A stretch of 64,000 nt of DNA from Paenibacillus_AA sp045062745 (lineage in GTDB: Bacteria; Bacillota; Bacilli; Paenibacillales; NBRC-103111). The DNA lies in NCBI RefSeq assembly GCF_045062745.1, contig NZ_JBJGED010000039.1, positions 4,007 through 68,006 of the forward strand, given 5' to 3'. Below are positions 17,678 to 26,355 of this stretch, piece after piece. Position numbers and translations under genes: made by a program. Within the stretch, counting starts at the first letter, position 1; every line of letters begins with the position of its first letter. The notes below the pieces were generated by a model. It searched no databases. It was not told where the DNA came from and worked only from the letters and a program-made list of their open reading frames with translations.

Positions 17678-18393
17678 ATATGGCGAATGACCGTTACTTT
17701 TTGCTTCCCGATCTTGCGCCCCGTTATTTTTTTGCCGCTGTTCCGGTTGATCCAGACCGCATGCATGCCGCACTTGAGCGCTCCCGCAATATCGTTCGTC
17801 CAGGAATCGCCGATCATGACGGCTTCGGAGGGCGGGGTAGAGGTGTTTTTCAGGGCGTGGAGGAAGATGGCGGGGTCGGGCTTGCGGTACTCCCCCTTCT
17901 TCGACGTGAAGATCCGCTCCATCGGCAGCTCGCCGGACAGGCCGAACCGGGTGATCATCCCGTGCTGGACGTCGCGGTTGCCGTTGCTGATGACGGCCAG
18001 CTGATAGTGCTTGGCCAGCGCGCGCACCGTTTCGGCGGCTTGGGGGAACAGCACGGCATGCTGCCGCTGCTGTTTCTTCATTTCGCGGAAGAAGGAGTGG
18101 ACGAACGCATCGTTAACGGCGAACGGATAATGCCGCAGGGCGGCCTTCAGGCATTGCTTGCGCAGCTCGAACGTATCCGCGCCGCCTTTGCTCTTGCGTT
18201 TGTTCCACTCGCTCAGATACAGCTGGACCGCTTTGTCCGGGGTCGCAGCCGGATCGTCGGGCTCCCATCTTCCTGTGAAATCGGACAAAATATTCGTAAA
18301 GCACCGCTCGAACGATTGCTCCGGGTCGATCATCGTATTGTTCATGTCGAAGAACAGCGTCCGTACCGTCTGCGGAATGCTCGTTTTCCTCAT
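17641..18393 (-). CDS. HAD-superfamily hydrolase (variant motif I)
   Basis: Haloacid-dehalogenase-like phosphatase of 250 residues resembling YjjG/YsaA-type proteins. Motif I reads FFDMNNTMID: the nucleophile Asp is kept but the usual acid/base Asp two positions later is Asn. Motif II is VISNGN; motif III/IV has RKPDPAIF and MIGDSWTNDIAGA. A helical cap lies between. I place the start at 18393, where AAAGGAGA precedes ATG; an in-frame ATG at 18420 lacks a ribosome site. The Asn could lower or abolish hydrolysis, or may be characteristic of a subfamily. The substrate is unknown. Confidence 0.85.
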   Translation of the reverse strand: MRKTSIPQTVRTLFFDMNNTMIDPEQSFERCFTNILSDFTGRWEPDDPAATPDKAVQLYLSEWNKRKSKGGADTFELRKQCLKAALRHYPFAVNDAFVHSFFREMKKQQRQHAVLFPQAAETVRALAKHYQLAVISNGNRDVQHGMITRFGLSGELPMERIFTSKKGEYRKPDPAIFLHALKNTSTPPSEAVMIGDSWTNDIAGALKCGMHAVWINRNSGKKITGRKIGKQKVTVIRHIQELRDVLPFEG

Positions 18394-18498
18394 GAGGCCC
18401 ACATCTCCTTTATCCTTCATCCATATGAGCGCGGTGCATAGGATATGAGAGCCATTTGTGCTATGATGGAAGAAGGACTGGACTAAAAGAGGTGGATA

Positions 18499-21150
18499 AT
18501 GAGCAAATTGATTCTAATTGACGGCAATAGCGTCGCTTATAGGGCGTTTTTCGCGCTGCCGCTCCTTAGCAATTCATCCGGCTTGCATACGAACGCGGTG
18601 TTCGGGTTCACGACCATGCTGCTCAAGCTCATCGAAGAAGAGAAACCGACGCACTTCCTCGTCGCCTTCGACGCGGGCAAAGTGACGTTCCGACATAAAG
18701 GCTACGAGGACTACAAGGGCGGCCGGGAGAAGACGCCTCCCGAGCTGTCCGAGCAATTCCCGGTCGTGAAGGAGCTGCTGCGCTCGTTCGGCATCTCCCA
18801 GTTCGAGCTGGCCGGCTACGAGGCCGATGACATTATCGGGACGATGACGCGCCTGGCGGACGAGAAGGATTTCCCGGTCGTCGTTGTTACGGGCGATAAG
18901 GATATGCTGCAGCTAAGCTCCCCGAACGTAACGGTAGCCCTGACCCGCAAGGGCGTCAGCGAGGTGGAGCGTTTCACGCCGGAGCACATTCACGAGACGT
19001 ATGGGCTGAAGCCGCATCAGATCATCGATCTGAAGGGGCTGATGGGCGACGCCTCGGACAACATTCCGGGCATCCCGGGCGTGGGCGAGAAGACCGCGCT
19101 GAAGCTGCTGCATCAATACGGCAGCGTGGAAGAAGTGCTGGCCCGCGTCGACGAGATCAGCGGCAAGATGCAGGAGAAGATCCGCGAGCACGCGGACAGC
19201 GCCCGCATGAGCAAGGATCTCGCCACGATCTACCGCGAGGTGCCGCTCGAGATTGAGCTGGACACGCTGCAGTACGACGGCTACGACGGACACGCGCTCG
19301 GCGCGATGTTCCGCAAGCTCGAATTCAAGTCGCTGATCGAAAAGCTGGAGCTGCCGAGCGCGCCTGTGTCGGACGAGCCCCAGGAGGAGCTCGACGTCTA
19401 CGTGCTGTACGAAGGCCGGATCCCGGGCTTCGTGAAGCAGCTGGAGGCGAGCGAGGTCGAGGCGGTGCACGTGGAAGTGATCGGCGACAACCCGCATACC
19501 GCGGCGATCGTGGGACTCAGCTTCTTCACCCCGACGGGGGTGGCGTACCTTCCAGGCGACCGGCTGTTCACCGCGAGCGGAGCGCCCATCCGCCGGTGGC
19601 TCGGGGACCCCGATGAGAAGAAGTATGTGTACGACATGCACCGCGCCGAGGTAGCGCTCGCATGGAGACAAGTGCCGCTGCGCGGCGTGGACTTCGACGT
19701 TCTGATCGCGGCATACTTGCTCGATCCGACCGAGTCGAATCATGCGCTCCACGCGCTCGCCGGCCGTTTCGGGCTGCCCCGCATCGCCGCCGACGAGGAC
19801 GTGTACGGCAAGGGCGCGAAGTTCAAGCTGCCGGAGCTCGAGCCTCTGAGCGAGCATCTGTGCCGCAAGGCCGCGTTGGTGAATCGTCTCGTGCCGGTGC
19901 TGCGCCGCGAGCTCGAAGACAAGGAGATGAACCGGCTGTACTTCGAGCTCGAGAAGCCGCTCGCCGCCGTGCTGGCCGGGATGGAGAAGACCGGCATCCG
20001 CGTGGACGGAGAGGGACTGCGCCAGCTGGGCGCGGAGCTCGGCAAGACGATCGACAAGCTCGCCGAGACGATCTACGGCTTGGCCGGCATGGAATTCAAC
20101 CTGAATTCGACCAAGCAGCTCGGCGACGTGCTGTTCGAGAAGCTGAAGCTCCCGGTCGTCAAGAAGACGAAGACCGGGTATTCCACCGATGCCGAGGTGC
20201 TGGAGAAGCTCGAGCCGTATCACGAGATCGTGCGGAGCATTCTCCATTACCGGCAGCTCGCGAAGCTGCAATCGACGTATGTGGAAGGGCTGCTGAAGGA
20301 AATTCGCCCGGAGACCGGCAAGGTGCATACGTATTACCAGCAGACGATCGCCGCTACGGGACGGCTGAGCAGCCAGTTCCCGAACCTGCAGAACATTCCG
20401 ATCCGGCTCGAGGAAGGGCGCAAGATCCGCAAAGTGTTCGTCCCGACGGAGCCGGGCTGGCATATATTGGCCGCCGACTACTCGCAGATCGAGCTGCGGG
20501 TGCTGGCGCACATCTCGAAGGACGAGAAGCTGATCGAGGCATTCCGCAACAATATGGACGTCCACACGAAGACGGCGATGGACGTGTTCGGCGTCGCCGA
20601 GACCGAGGTGGACGCGAACATGCGCCGGCAGGCGAAGGCCGTCAACTTCGGCATCGTCTACGGGATCAGCGACTACGGGCTGTCGCAGAACCTGCACATT
20701 ACGCGGAAGGACGCGGCCCAATTCATCGAACAATACTTCTCCGTCTTCCAGGGCGTCCGCCGCTATATGGACGACATCGTGAAGCAAGCCCGCACGAACG
20801 GCTATGTGACGACGCTGCTCCAGCGCCGCCGCTACTTGTCGGACATTAACGCGTCGAACTTCAACCTACGCTCGTTCGCGGAACGTACGGCGATGAACAC
20901 GCCGATCCAAGGGACGGCCGCCGATATTATCAAGCTGGCGATGGTGCAGATCGCGAAGCGGATGCAGGACGCGGGCGTGCGAAGCCGCATGCTGCTGCAG
21001 GTGCATGACGAACTCGTGTTCGAGGTACCGGAGGAGGAGCTGGAGCTCATGCGGGCATTGGTGCCGGAAGTGATGGAGAGCGCCTTGGCGCTTGACGTTC
21101 CGCTCAAGGTTGACGTGAACGACGGCGTCAATTGGTACGAAGCGAAATAA
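18499..21150 (+). CDS. polA: DNA polymerase I
   Basis: Repair and Okazaki-fragment-processing polymerase of 883 residues. The N-terminal 5'-3' nuclease spans about 1-290 with AGYEADDIIGT and LMGDASDNIPG. The middle domain (about 305-480) matches the 3'-5' proofreading fold. Its metal-binding DxE has been lost (VHVEV), so proofreading is probably absent, as in Bacillus-type Pol I. The polymerase domain has motif A DYSQIELRVLAH near 658, motif B RRQAKAVNFGIVYG and motif C QVHDELVFEV near 834. It heads the polA-mutM-ytaF-coaE cluster. A possible extended -10 (TGCTATGAT) ends at 18467. Confidence 0.97.
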   Translation: MSKLILIDGNSVAYRAFFALPLLSNSSGLHTNAVFGFTTMLLKLIEEEKPTHFLVAFDAGKVTFRHKGYEDYKGGREKTPPELSEQFPVVKELLRSFGISQFELAGYEADDIIGTMTRLADEKDFPVVVVTGDKDMLQLSSPNVTVALTRKGVSEVERFTPEHIHETYGLKPHQIIDLKGLMGDASDNIPGIPGVGEKTALKLLHQYGSVEEVLARVDEISGKMQEKIREHADSARMSKDLATIYREVPLEIELDTLQYDGYDGHALGAMFRKLEFKSLIEKLELPSAPVSDEPQEELDVYVLYEGRIPGFVKQLEASEVEAVHVEVIGDNPHTAAIVGLSFFTPTGVAYLPGDRLFTASGAPIRRWLGDPDEKKYVYDMHRAEVALAWRQVPLRGVDFDVLIAAYLLDPTESNHALHALAGRFGLPRIAADEDVYGKGAKFKLPELEPLSEHLCRKAALVNRLVPVLRRELEDKEMNRLYFELEKPLAAVLAGMEKTGIRVDGEGLRQLGAELGKTIDKLAETIYGLAGMEFNLNSTKQLGDVLFEKLKLPVVKKTKTGYSTDAEVLEKLEPYHEIVRSILHYRQLAKLQSTYVEGLLKEIRPETGKVHTYYQQTIAATGRLSSQFPNLQNIPIRLEEGRKIRKVFVPTEPGWHILAADYSQIELRVLAHISKDEKLIEAFRNNMDVHTKTAMDVFGVAETEVDANMRRQAKAVNFGIVYGISDYGLSQNLHITRKDAAQFIEQYFSVFQGVRRYMDDIVKQARTNGYVTTLLQRRRYLSDINASNFNLRSFAERTAMNTPIQGTAADIIKLAMVQIAKRMQDAGVRSRMLLQVHDELVFEVPEEELELMRALVPEVMESALALDVPLKVDVNDGVNWYEAK

Positions 21151-21204
21151 ATCGGATCGCAAGCGTTATTATGGATCATTTTATACAGCTAAGGAGAACA
21201 CATC

Positions 21205-22032
21205 ATGCCTGAATTGCCAGAAGTAGAAACGGTTCGACGCACGTTGACCCTGCTCGTCGCGGGCAAGCGGATCGAACGCGTCTCCGTCCATCTGCCGCGC
21301 ATCATTCAGCGGCCGGACGACGTGCGGCAGTTCAGCCATTTGCTCGAAGGGCAGACGATCCGCGCCGTCGAGCGGCGGGGCAAGTTCCTGCGCCTGCTGC
21401 TTGACGAGCTCGTGCTCGTGTCCCACCTGCGCATGGAGGGCCGGTACGGCGTGTACCGGGCTGAGGAGCCGGTGGAGAAGCATACGCACGTCGTGTTCCA
21501 TTTCGACGACGGCACGGAGCTCCGCTACAAGGACGTGCGCCAATTCGGCACGATGCACTTGTTCGCGCCGGGCGAGGAGTGGTCGAGCGCTCCGCTGAAC
21601 AAGCTGGGCGTCGAGCCGCTCGATCCGGCGTTCACGGCCGAGGAATTCCGGCAGCGGATGGCATCCCGTTCGACGAAGATCAAGCCGCTGCTGCTGAACC
21701 AGGAGATCGTGACCGGCATCGGCAACATCTATGTGGACGAAGCGCTCCATATGGCGCGTATTCATCCGGAGCGCCCAGCGAGGTCTCTCTCGCGGGAGGA
21801 ACTGGATGCGCTTCACACCGCGATCGTCTCCACCCTGCAAGATGCCGTCGATGCCGGCGGATCCTCGATCAAGTCCTATGTGAACGGACAGGGCGAAATG
21901 GGAATGTTCCAGCACCAGCTGCACGCCTACGGCCGCGACGGCGACCCTTGCTCCCATTGCGGGACGCTTATGGTGAAGACGGTCGTCGGCGGCCGGGGTA
22001 CCCATCTGTGCCCCGAGTGTCAGAAGCTGTAA
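21205..22032 (+). CDS. mutM: Formamidopyrimidine-DNA glycosylase
   Basis: Base-excision repair enzyme of 275 residues that removes 8-oxoguanine and cuts the backbone. MPELPEVETVRR at the start provides the catalytic Pro2 and Glu3. The helix-two-turn-helix holds LNQEIVTGIGNIYVDEALH, and the C-terminal zinc finger has CSHCG and CPECQ. The start follows AAGGAGA. Its place directly after polA is the usual Bacillus/Paenibacillus order. Confidence 0.97.
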   Translation: MPELPEVETVRRTLTLLVAGKRIERVSVHLPRIIQRPDDVRQFSHLLEGQTIRAVERRGKFLRLLLDELVLVSHLRMEGRYGVYRAEEPVEKHTHVVFHFDDGTELRYKDVRQFGTMHLFAPGEEWSSAPLNKLGVEPLDPAFTAEEFRQRMASRSTKIKPLLLNQEIVTGIGNIYVDEALHMARIHPERPARSLSREELDALHTAIVSTLQDAVDAGGSSIKSYVNGQGEMGMFQHQLHAYGRDGDPCSHCGTLMVKTVVGGRGTHLCPECQKL

Positions 22033-22090
22033 GGCACGAAACCGCCTCTTTCGCATATAGTGGGTAAGAGCCTAGAGCGGAGAGGACGTC

Positions 22091-22792
22091 GTGCGGATGC
22101 AGCTATATGTGTCTTTGTGTTTATTAGCGCTGGCCGTCAGCCTGGACGGCTTCGGCGTAGGGGTTACTTACGGATTAAGACGAATTCGGATTCCAGTGCT
22201 GTCGATCGTCATCATCTCGGGCTGCTCGGGATTCATCTTCTGGATCGCGATGCAGCTCGGCGCCTTTGTGTCCCAATTCTTAAGTCCCCGCGCCGCTACG
22301 AGCATCGGAGCGCTGATTTTGATCGGGATCGGGGTATGGGCGATCCTGCAGATCGTCCGTAACCAACAGCCGGACGCCGATTCGGAAGGGGCGGGGGAGC
22401 AGGTCCCGGTTACCGTCACAGAGGTGACAAAGAACGAAGGAGACCAGGTCAAGACGATCGTCGTCATCGAGTGGAAGCGGCTCGGCCTCGTGATTCAGAT
22501 TTTGCGCAAGCCGTCGCTCGCCGATATGGACCGGTCCGGTATTATCTCAGCCTCGGAAGCGGTGCTGCTCGGGATCGCGCTGTCGCTGGACGCCTTCGGC
22601 GCCGGTATCGGGGCGGCCTTCATCGGGTTCAGCTCGCTCATGACCGCATTCGTGATCGCCTGCTCGAGCGGCCTGTTCATTGCGACAGGGCTTCGTGTCG
22701 GCATGCTGTACGCGAACCGGGCCTGGATGAAGAAGCTGAGCTTTCTCCCCGGATTTCTCTTGATCCTTATGGGGCTGATGAAGCTCTTGTAA
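22091..22792 (+). CDS. ytaF: Sporulation membrane protein YtaF
   Basis: Membrane protein of 233 residues made of two repeated halves: LAVSLDGFGVGVTYG and IALSLDAFGAGIGAA. This is the MntP/YtaF-type fold with paired acidic residues in the membrane. A hydrophilic loop of about 50 residues separates the halves. YtaF is linked to sporulation in Bacillus but its transport role is not established. I choose the GTG at 22091 because GGAGAGG lies five bases before it. It sits in the conserved mutM-ytaF-coaE order. Confidence 0.88.
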   Translation: MRMQLYVSLCLLALAVSLDGFGVGVTYGLRRIRIPVLSIVIISGCSGFIFWIAMQLGAFVSQFLSPRAATSIGALILIGIGVWAILQIVRNQQPDADSEGAGEQVPVTVTEVTKNEGDQVKTIVVIEWKRLGLVIQILRKPSLADMDRSGIISASEAVLLGIALSLDAFGAGIGAAFIGFSSLMTAFVIACSSGLFIATGLRVGMLYANRAWMKKLSFLPGFLLILMGLMKLL

Positions 22793-22843
22793 TCCAGTGA
22801 TTGGCGTATGGAATCCAGATGAGTGGCACAAGGGGGAGCCCAA

Positions 22844-23440
22844 ATGAACATTGGCTTGACGGGGGGTATTGCTTGCGGGAAGAGCACGGTCTCGGCGATG
22901 CTCGTGAAGCGGGGGGCGAACCTGGTGGACGCCGATCGGATCGCGCGCGAGGTCGTCCTTCCGGGCAGTCCCGTGCTGGCGCAAGTCGCCGAGCGGTTCG
23001 GACAAGCCATCCTGAACGAGGACGGGAGCTTGAACCGCAAGAAGCTAGGCGAGCGGATCTTCGGCGACGAGACGGCCCGGCGGGACCTCGAGGGGCTTCT
23101 GCATCCCCCGATCCGCGCTACAATGCGGGAACAGCTCGCGCAGTTCGAGCGCTTGCAGCCGGACAAGCTCGTCGTCGTCGATGTCCCTCTGCTCTACGAG
23201 TCGAACCTGGCTTCCATGTTCGAGGAAGTGATGCTTGTATATGTCCCTCGCGAGGTGCAGCTCGCCCGGCTGATGGCGCGCGATTCCCTCACGGCGGAGC
23301 AGGCGGAGCGGCGGCTCGCGGCGCAGCTGCCGATCGAGCAGAAGCGGCAATGGGCGGATATCGTGATTGACAACAGCGGTACGCTCGAAGCGACCGAACG
23401 GCAGCTGGACCAATTTTGGAGCAGAAAGGGATTGGGATGA
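22844..23440 (+). CDS. coaE: Dephospho-CoA kinase
   Basis: Catalyses the last step of coenzyme A synthesis, phosphorylating dephospho-CoA at the ribose 3' position. The protein has 198 residues. The P-loop GLTGGIACGKST lies at residues 4-15, followed by DADRIAREVV and VVDVPLLYES, where substrate-binding acids lie. The start follows AGGGGGAG. Its stop overlaps the next gene by four bases (ATGA). Confidence 0.96.
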   Translation: MNIGLTGGIACGKSTVSAMLVKRGANLVDADRIAREVVLPGSPVLAQVAERFGQAILNEDGSLNRKKLGERIFGDETARRDLEGLLHPPIRATMREQLAQFERLQPDKLVVVDVPLLYESNLASMFEEVMLVYVPREVQLARLMARDSLTAEQAERRLAAQLPIEQKRQWADIVIDNSGTLEATERQLDQFWSRKGLG

Positions 23441-24018
23441 AGTTTTTTCGAAAAAAACGCGTTTTTGCTCTATTGTTGTTCTTGTTCGTCGTGTTCCTGT
23501 TCTACAATACGAGACTGCTCGGCACATGGATGTATCCGATCAAGTACGAGAAGGATATCCGGGTCAGCGCCACGAACTACAACGTGGATCCGTTCCTGAT
23601 CGCCGCGATTATCCGGGTCGAGACGAATTTCAACCCGGAGAAGACGTCCCGCAAGGGCGCGATCGGCCTCATGCAGCTCATGCCGGATACGGCGCAATGG
23701 ATCGTGGAGAAGGCCGATTACGCGGACAAAACGGTGCATTCGCTAGAGCGGCCGGACGTGAACATCGAGGTGGGGGCCTGGTACTTGAACTCGCTGTACC
23801 AGCAGTTCGATTCGAACCGGATCGCGGTGCTCGCGGCTTACAATGCCGGACCCGGCAATGCGAGGAAGTGGCTGTCGAGCGGAATCTGGGACGGGACGCT
23901 CAAAAATATCGATAAAATCCCGTTCGGGGAAACCCGCCATTACATTCAGCGGGTGATGTATTATTATAATAAATACGTGAAATTGTACGATGAGGAACTG
24001 GGGCCCCGCACTACGTAA
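23437..24018 (+). CDS. Membrane-anchored lytic transglycosylase, SLT type
   Basis: Peptidoglycan-cleaving enzyme of 193 residues, anchored by one N-terminal segment (about 9-25) after a Lys/Arg-rich start. The soluble-lytic-transglycosylase domain has the catalytic Glu62 in IIRVETNF, then GLMQLMPDTA and AYNAGPGNARKW. The domain is close to YjbJ/Slt-type enzymes. It overlaps coaE by four bases and is followed by a terminator, so it closes the polA-region operon. In spore-formers such enzymes can act in growth or spore cortex turnover; which one applies here is unknown. Confidence 0.92.
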   Translation: MKFFRKKRVFALLLFLFVVFLFYNTRLLGTWMYPIKYEKDIRVSATNYNVDPFLIAAIIRVETNFNPEKTSRKGAIGLMQLMPDTAQWIVEKADYADKTVHSLERPDVNIEVGAWYLNSLYQQFDSNRIAVLAAYNAGPGNARKWLSSGIWDGTLKNIDKIPFGETRHYIQRVMYYYNKYVKLYDEELGPRTT

Positions 24019-24033
24019 GCCCGTGCAAAAGCA

Positions 24034-24064
24034 ACGGCCCCTCTCCCGAAGGATGAAGGGCCGT
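24034..24064. terminator. Hairpin between convergent transglycosylase and SASP genes
   Basis: Seven-base arms ACGGCCC / GGGCCGT enclose a partly pairing loop. T-rich sequence follows on the plus strand (TTTCTCTT after a short gap), so it can serve as a terminator for the plus-strand operon. Confidence 0.6.
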
Positions 24065-24090
24065 CTCGCGTTTCTCTTGTAGGGAACGGA

Positions 24091-24315
24091 TTATCTCAGT
24101 TGTTGACCTGCCAGTTGTTGCTCGCCGATCTGTACGAGGCGGCGCGTTACGTTACCGCCGATGGATCCGGCGTCGCGAGTAGCCATGTTGCCATAGTACC
24201 CGTCTGTCGACATGGAAATGCCAAGCTCTTGCGCGACTTCAAATTTCAGCTGGTCCAACGCTTGGTTCGCTTGGGGAACTACAAGTTGGTTGGAGCGAGA
24301 TCCTTGTCCTGCCAT
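24091..24315 (-). CDS. Small acid-soluble spore protein, alpha/beta type
   Basis: A 74-residue protein that coats DNA in the spore core and protects it. Family motifs are LDQLKFEVAQELGI, which contains the Glu-Xaa GPR protease-site region, and DGYYGNMATRDAGSIGGNVTRR. The ORF extends upstream, but the ATG at 24315 is fixed by AAGGAGGTG. A sigma-G-like promoter precedes it. It stands alone on the minus strand between the polA operon and nrdR. Confidence 0.96.
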   Translation of the reverse strand: MAGQGSRSNQLVVPQANQALDQLKFEVAQELGISMSTDGYYGNMATRDAGSIGGNVTRRLVQIGEQQLAGQQLR

Positions 24316-24344
24316 GTTGTTCACCTCCTTGTCGTTGGTAATCC

Positions 24345-24374
24345 TATTATGCGACGGTTGAAATAGGTTCATGC
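24345..24374 (-). promoter_or_regulatory. Sigma-G-type promoter of the SASP gene
   Basis: On the minus strand GCATG and CATAATA are 18 bases apart, matching the forespore sigma-G consensus (GHATR, CATNHTA). The -10 lies 30 bases before the start codon. Confidence 0.65.
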
Positions 24375-24425
24375 TATCAAAACAATGGAAATCACGGTCA
24401 GCCGGAAGACGAAGGAGGAACGCCG

Positions 24426-24899
24426 ATGAAGTGTCCGTACTGCGATTATGCCGGCACCAAAGTGCTGGATTCCAGGCCCGCGAACGAGAATCGGTCGATT
24501 CGCAGACGCCGGGAGTGCGACAAGTGCCAGAGAAGATTCACGACATTCGAGATGATCGAAGAGACTCCACTGATCGTCATCAAGAAAGATGGGAGCCGGG
24601 AGGAATTCAGCCGGGATAAAATGCTGCGGGGCCTCATCCGCGCCTGCGAGAAGCGGCCGGTGTCGATGGAGCAGCTGGAATTCATCGTTGCGGAAGTAGA
24701 GAAGGAGCTGCGCAGCCATGCCCACGCCGAGGTGGCCAGCAGGGAGATCGGCGAGCTCGTCATGGAGCAGCTGCACCCTGTCGACGAAGTCGCCTTCGTA
24801 CGGTTCGCCTCCGTCTATCGGCAGTTCAAGGATATCAATATGTTCATGAAAGAACTGACGCAATTGCTGGGCAAGCAGGATCCGAATCCTTCCAAGTAG
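24426..24899 (+). CDS. nrdR: Transcriptional repressor NrdR
   Basis: Repressor of ribonucleotide reductase genes, 157 residues. The zinc ribbon uses Cys3, Cys6, Cys31 and Cys34 (MKCPYCDYAG and RECDKCQRRF). The ATP-cone domain at about 46-136 senses dATP/ATP. The start follows GAAGGAGGAA. In Bacillus relatives it lies near polA/coaE as here. No NrdR box or nrd gene is seen in the window, so its targets lie elsewhere. Confidence 0.96.
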   Translation: MKCPYCDYAGTKVLDSRPANENRSIRRRRECDKCQRRFTTFEMIEETPLIVIKKDGSREEFSRDKMLRGLIRACEKRPVSMEQLEFIVAEVEKELRSHAHAEVASREIGELVMEQLHPVDEVAFVRFASVYRQFKDINMFMKELTQLLGKQDPNPSK

Positions 24900-24953
24900 C
24901 CAAGCGGGCCGAATACGTGGAAATCGGAGTACTTGCTCGCGTCCTCTACGTGC

Positions 24954-24983
24954 CTAACCCTTCCGGACATCCGGAAGGGTTAG
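24954..24983. terminator. Perfect 13-bp hairpin after nrdR
   Basis: CTAACCCTTCCGG and its exact complement flank the loop ACAT. No T run follows on either strand, so it may be a weak terminator, an mRNA-stabilising 3' end or a protein site. It lies between convergent nrdR and a small minus-strand gene. Confidence 0.55.
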
Positions 24984-25008
24984 GGACCGTTATGTCGGGA
25001 GCAGGCGG

Positions 25009-25185
25009 TTATTGCGGGCGGTTGATGCCGAGGAGCAGAACGGGCGGGATGTGCTCGAGCATACCGTCCTCATCCCCTTCATAGGTCGGGTCATTGTGCA
25101 TGATGGCCGCCGCTTCGCCTTCCGTCAGATGACGGGTATTCCCGGTGTACTTCGGCTCCATCGCACGAATCGTTTCGCGATCCAT
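25009..25185 (-). CDS. Small hypothetical protein, 58 residues
   Basis: A short minus-strand gene starting at the ATG at 25185, with AAGGAGGTGGCG just before it, one of the best ribosome sites in the window. The product begins MDRETIRAMEPKY and ends GINRPQ. It is hydrophilic at the front, has an acidic stretch (YEGDEDG) and a short hydrophobic end, with no membrane segment or Cys. I do not recognise the family. The strong ribosome site and convergent placement against nrdR support a real gene. Confidence 0.7.
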   Translation of the reverse strand: MDRETIRAMEPKYTGNTRHLTEGEAAAIMHNDPTYEGDEDGMLEHIPPVLLLGINRPQ

Positions 25186-25269
25186 GGAACGCCACCTCCT
25201 TCGAGGTTAGAGTCCCCGCATGATCCGGATGGAAATTCCGAATATTATTGGAGGAGTGGAGTCTACACT

Positions 25270-26355
25270 ATGAGTAAGACTGAGTACGAGAAGAACGCCG
25301 GGCGCGAGCGCGTCATCCCGGTGTATGTGCTGGCCGGGTTTCTCGGCAGCGGCAAAACGACGTTGCTCGCCCGGCTGCTCCAGCAGGCCGAAGCGGAGGG
25401 ACTTAAAGCGGCCGTCGTCATGAATGAAATCGGAGACGTGAATCTCGACGGGCTGGAGGTGGGAGAAGGCGTCGCGATGGCCGAAATGCTGAGCGGCTGC
25501 ATCTGCTGCACAGTGCGGGGAGACTTGGGTGTGGAGATTATGCGGCTGGTGAATGAGCATCGGCCGGATGTGGTGTATGTGGAGTGCACCGGCGCGGCGA
25601 ATCCGCTGGAGCTGCTCGACGGCGTGACGGAAGCCTCGCTTTTGCTTCGCGCGGAACTGAAGGGCATCGTCACGGTCATGGATGCGGCGCAGCTGCTGGC
25701 CGCTCACGAGAAGGGCAAAGGCCAAACGTATCGGCTCATGAAGGACCAGCTGCGCGCCGCCTCGCTCATCGTGCTGAACAAAATCGATCTCATCTCCGAA
25801 GAGGAGCGGATCGCCTGCCATGTCCTGATCGAAGAATGGAACGGGCATGCTCGGGTGCTGGATACGGTGCGCTGCGAGTTCGACCTGAGCTTGGTCTCAA
25901 GCCTTAACGAGCCGATAGCAATGGGTCCCGAGGCCGAACATGACCAGCAAGGCCACGACCACGATCACCACGATCATCAATGTCACGACCACGATAATCA
26001 TGATCACCAAGGTCACGATCTCGACCAGTCTCACGACCGTTCTCACCGCCATGCTCATCATTCTCACGATCATGTCATGGTCTATACGCATTATATGGAC
26101 GGTCCAGTGGACAGCGAACGGTTCGAGCAATTCATGAACGAGCTGCCCAATGAAATATACCGGGCCAAAGGCATCCTGACGTTCACGGATACCTCTTCCC
26201 GGTTCATGTTCCAATATGCGTACCGCCAGCTCGATTGCATGCGGATTACTCCTCAGCGCGAGGTGCCGGACGTAGCCGTCTTCATCGGCGAGCACTTCGA
26301 CCGTGAAGAGCTGCGGCGCCGACTCGAGGAGCTGGAGGCCCATTCCGCAGTCTAG
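25270..26355 (+). CDS. CobW/G3E-family GTPase with His-rich metal-binding region
   Basis: Putative metal chaperone GTPase of 361 residues. Walker A is GFLGSGKTT at 23-31. The GCICC motif (Cys77, Cys79, Cys80) is the family's metal site, and VLNKIDLI gives guanine specificity. Between about 222 and 275 there is a loop extremely rich in His and Asp, including HDHDHHDH. A CobW C-terminal domain follows. Zinc-handling relatives (ZNG1/YciC-like) share the His-rich insert, so zinc is the best guess. No Zur box was recognised upstream. I start at 25270, the ATG after GGAGGAGTGGAG; the ORF extends upstream without support. Its stop shares CTAG with the convergent gene. Confidence 0.88.
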   Translation: MSKTEYEKNAGRERVIPVYVLAGFLGSGKTTLLARLLQQAEAEGLKAAVVMNEIGDVNLDGLEVGEGVAMAEMLSGCICCTVRGDLGVEIMRLVNEHRPDVVYVECTGAANPLELLDGVTEASLLLRAELKGIVTVMDAAQLLAAHEKGKGQTYRLMKDQLRAASLIVLNKIDLISEEERIACHVLIEEWNGHARVLDTVRCEFDLSLVSSLNEPIAMGPEAEHDQQGHDHDHHDHQCHDHDNHDHQGHDLDQSHDRSHRHAHHSHDHVMVYTHYMDGPVDSERFEQFMNELPNEIYRAKGILTFTDTSSRFMFQYAYRQLDCMRITPQREVPDVAVFIGEHFDREELRRRLEELEAHSAV

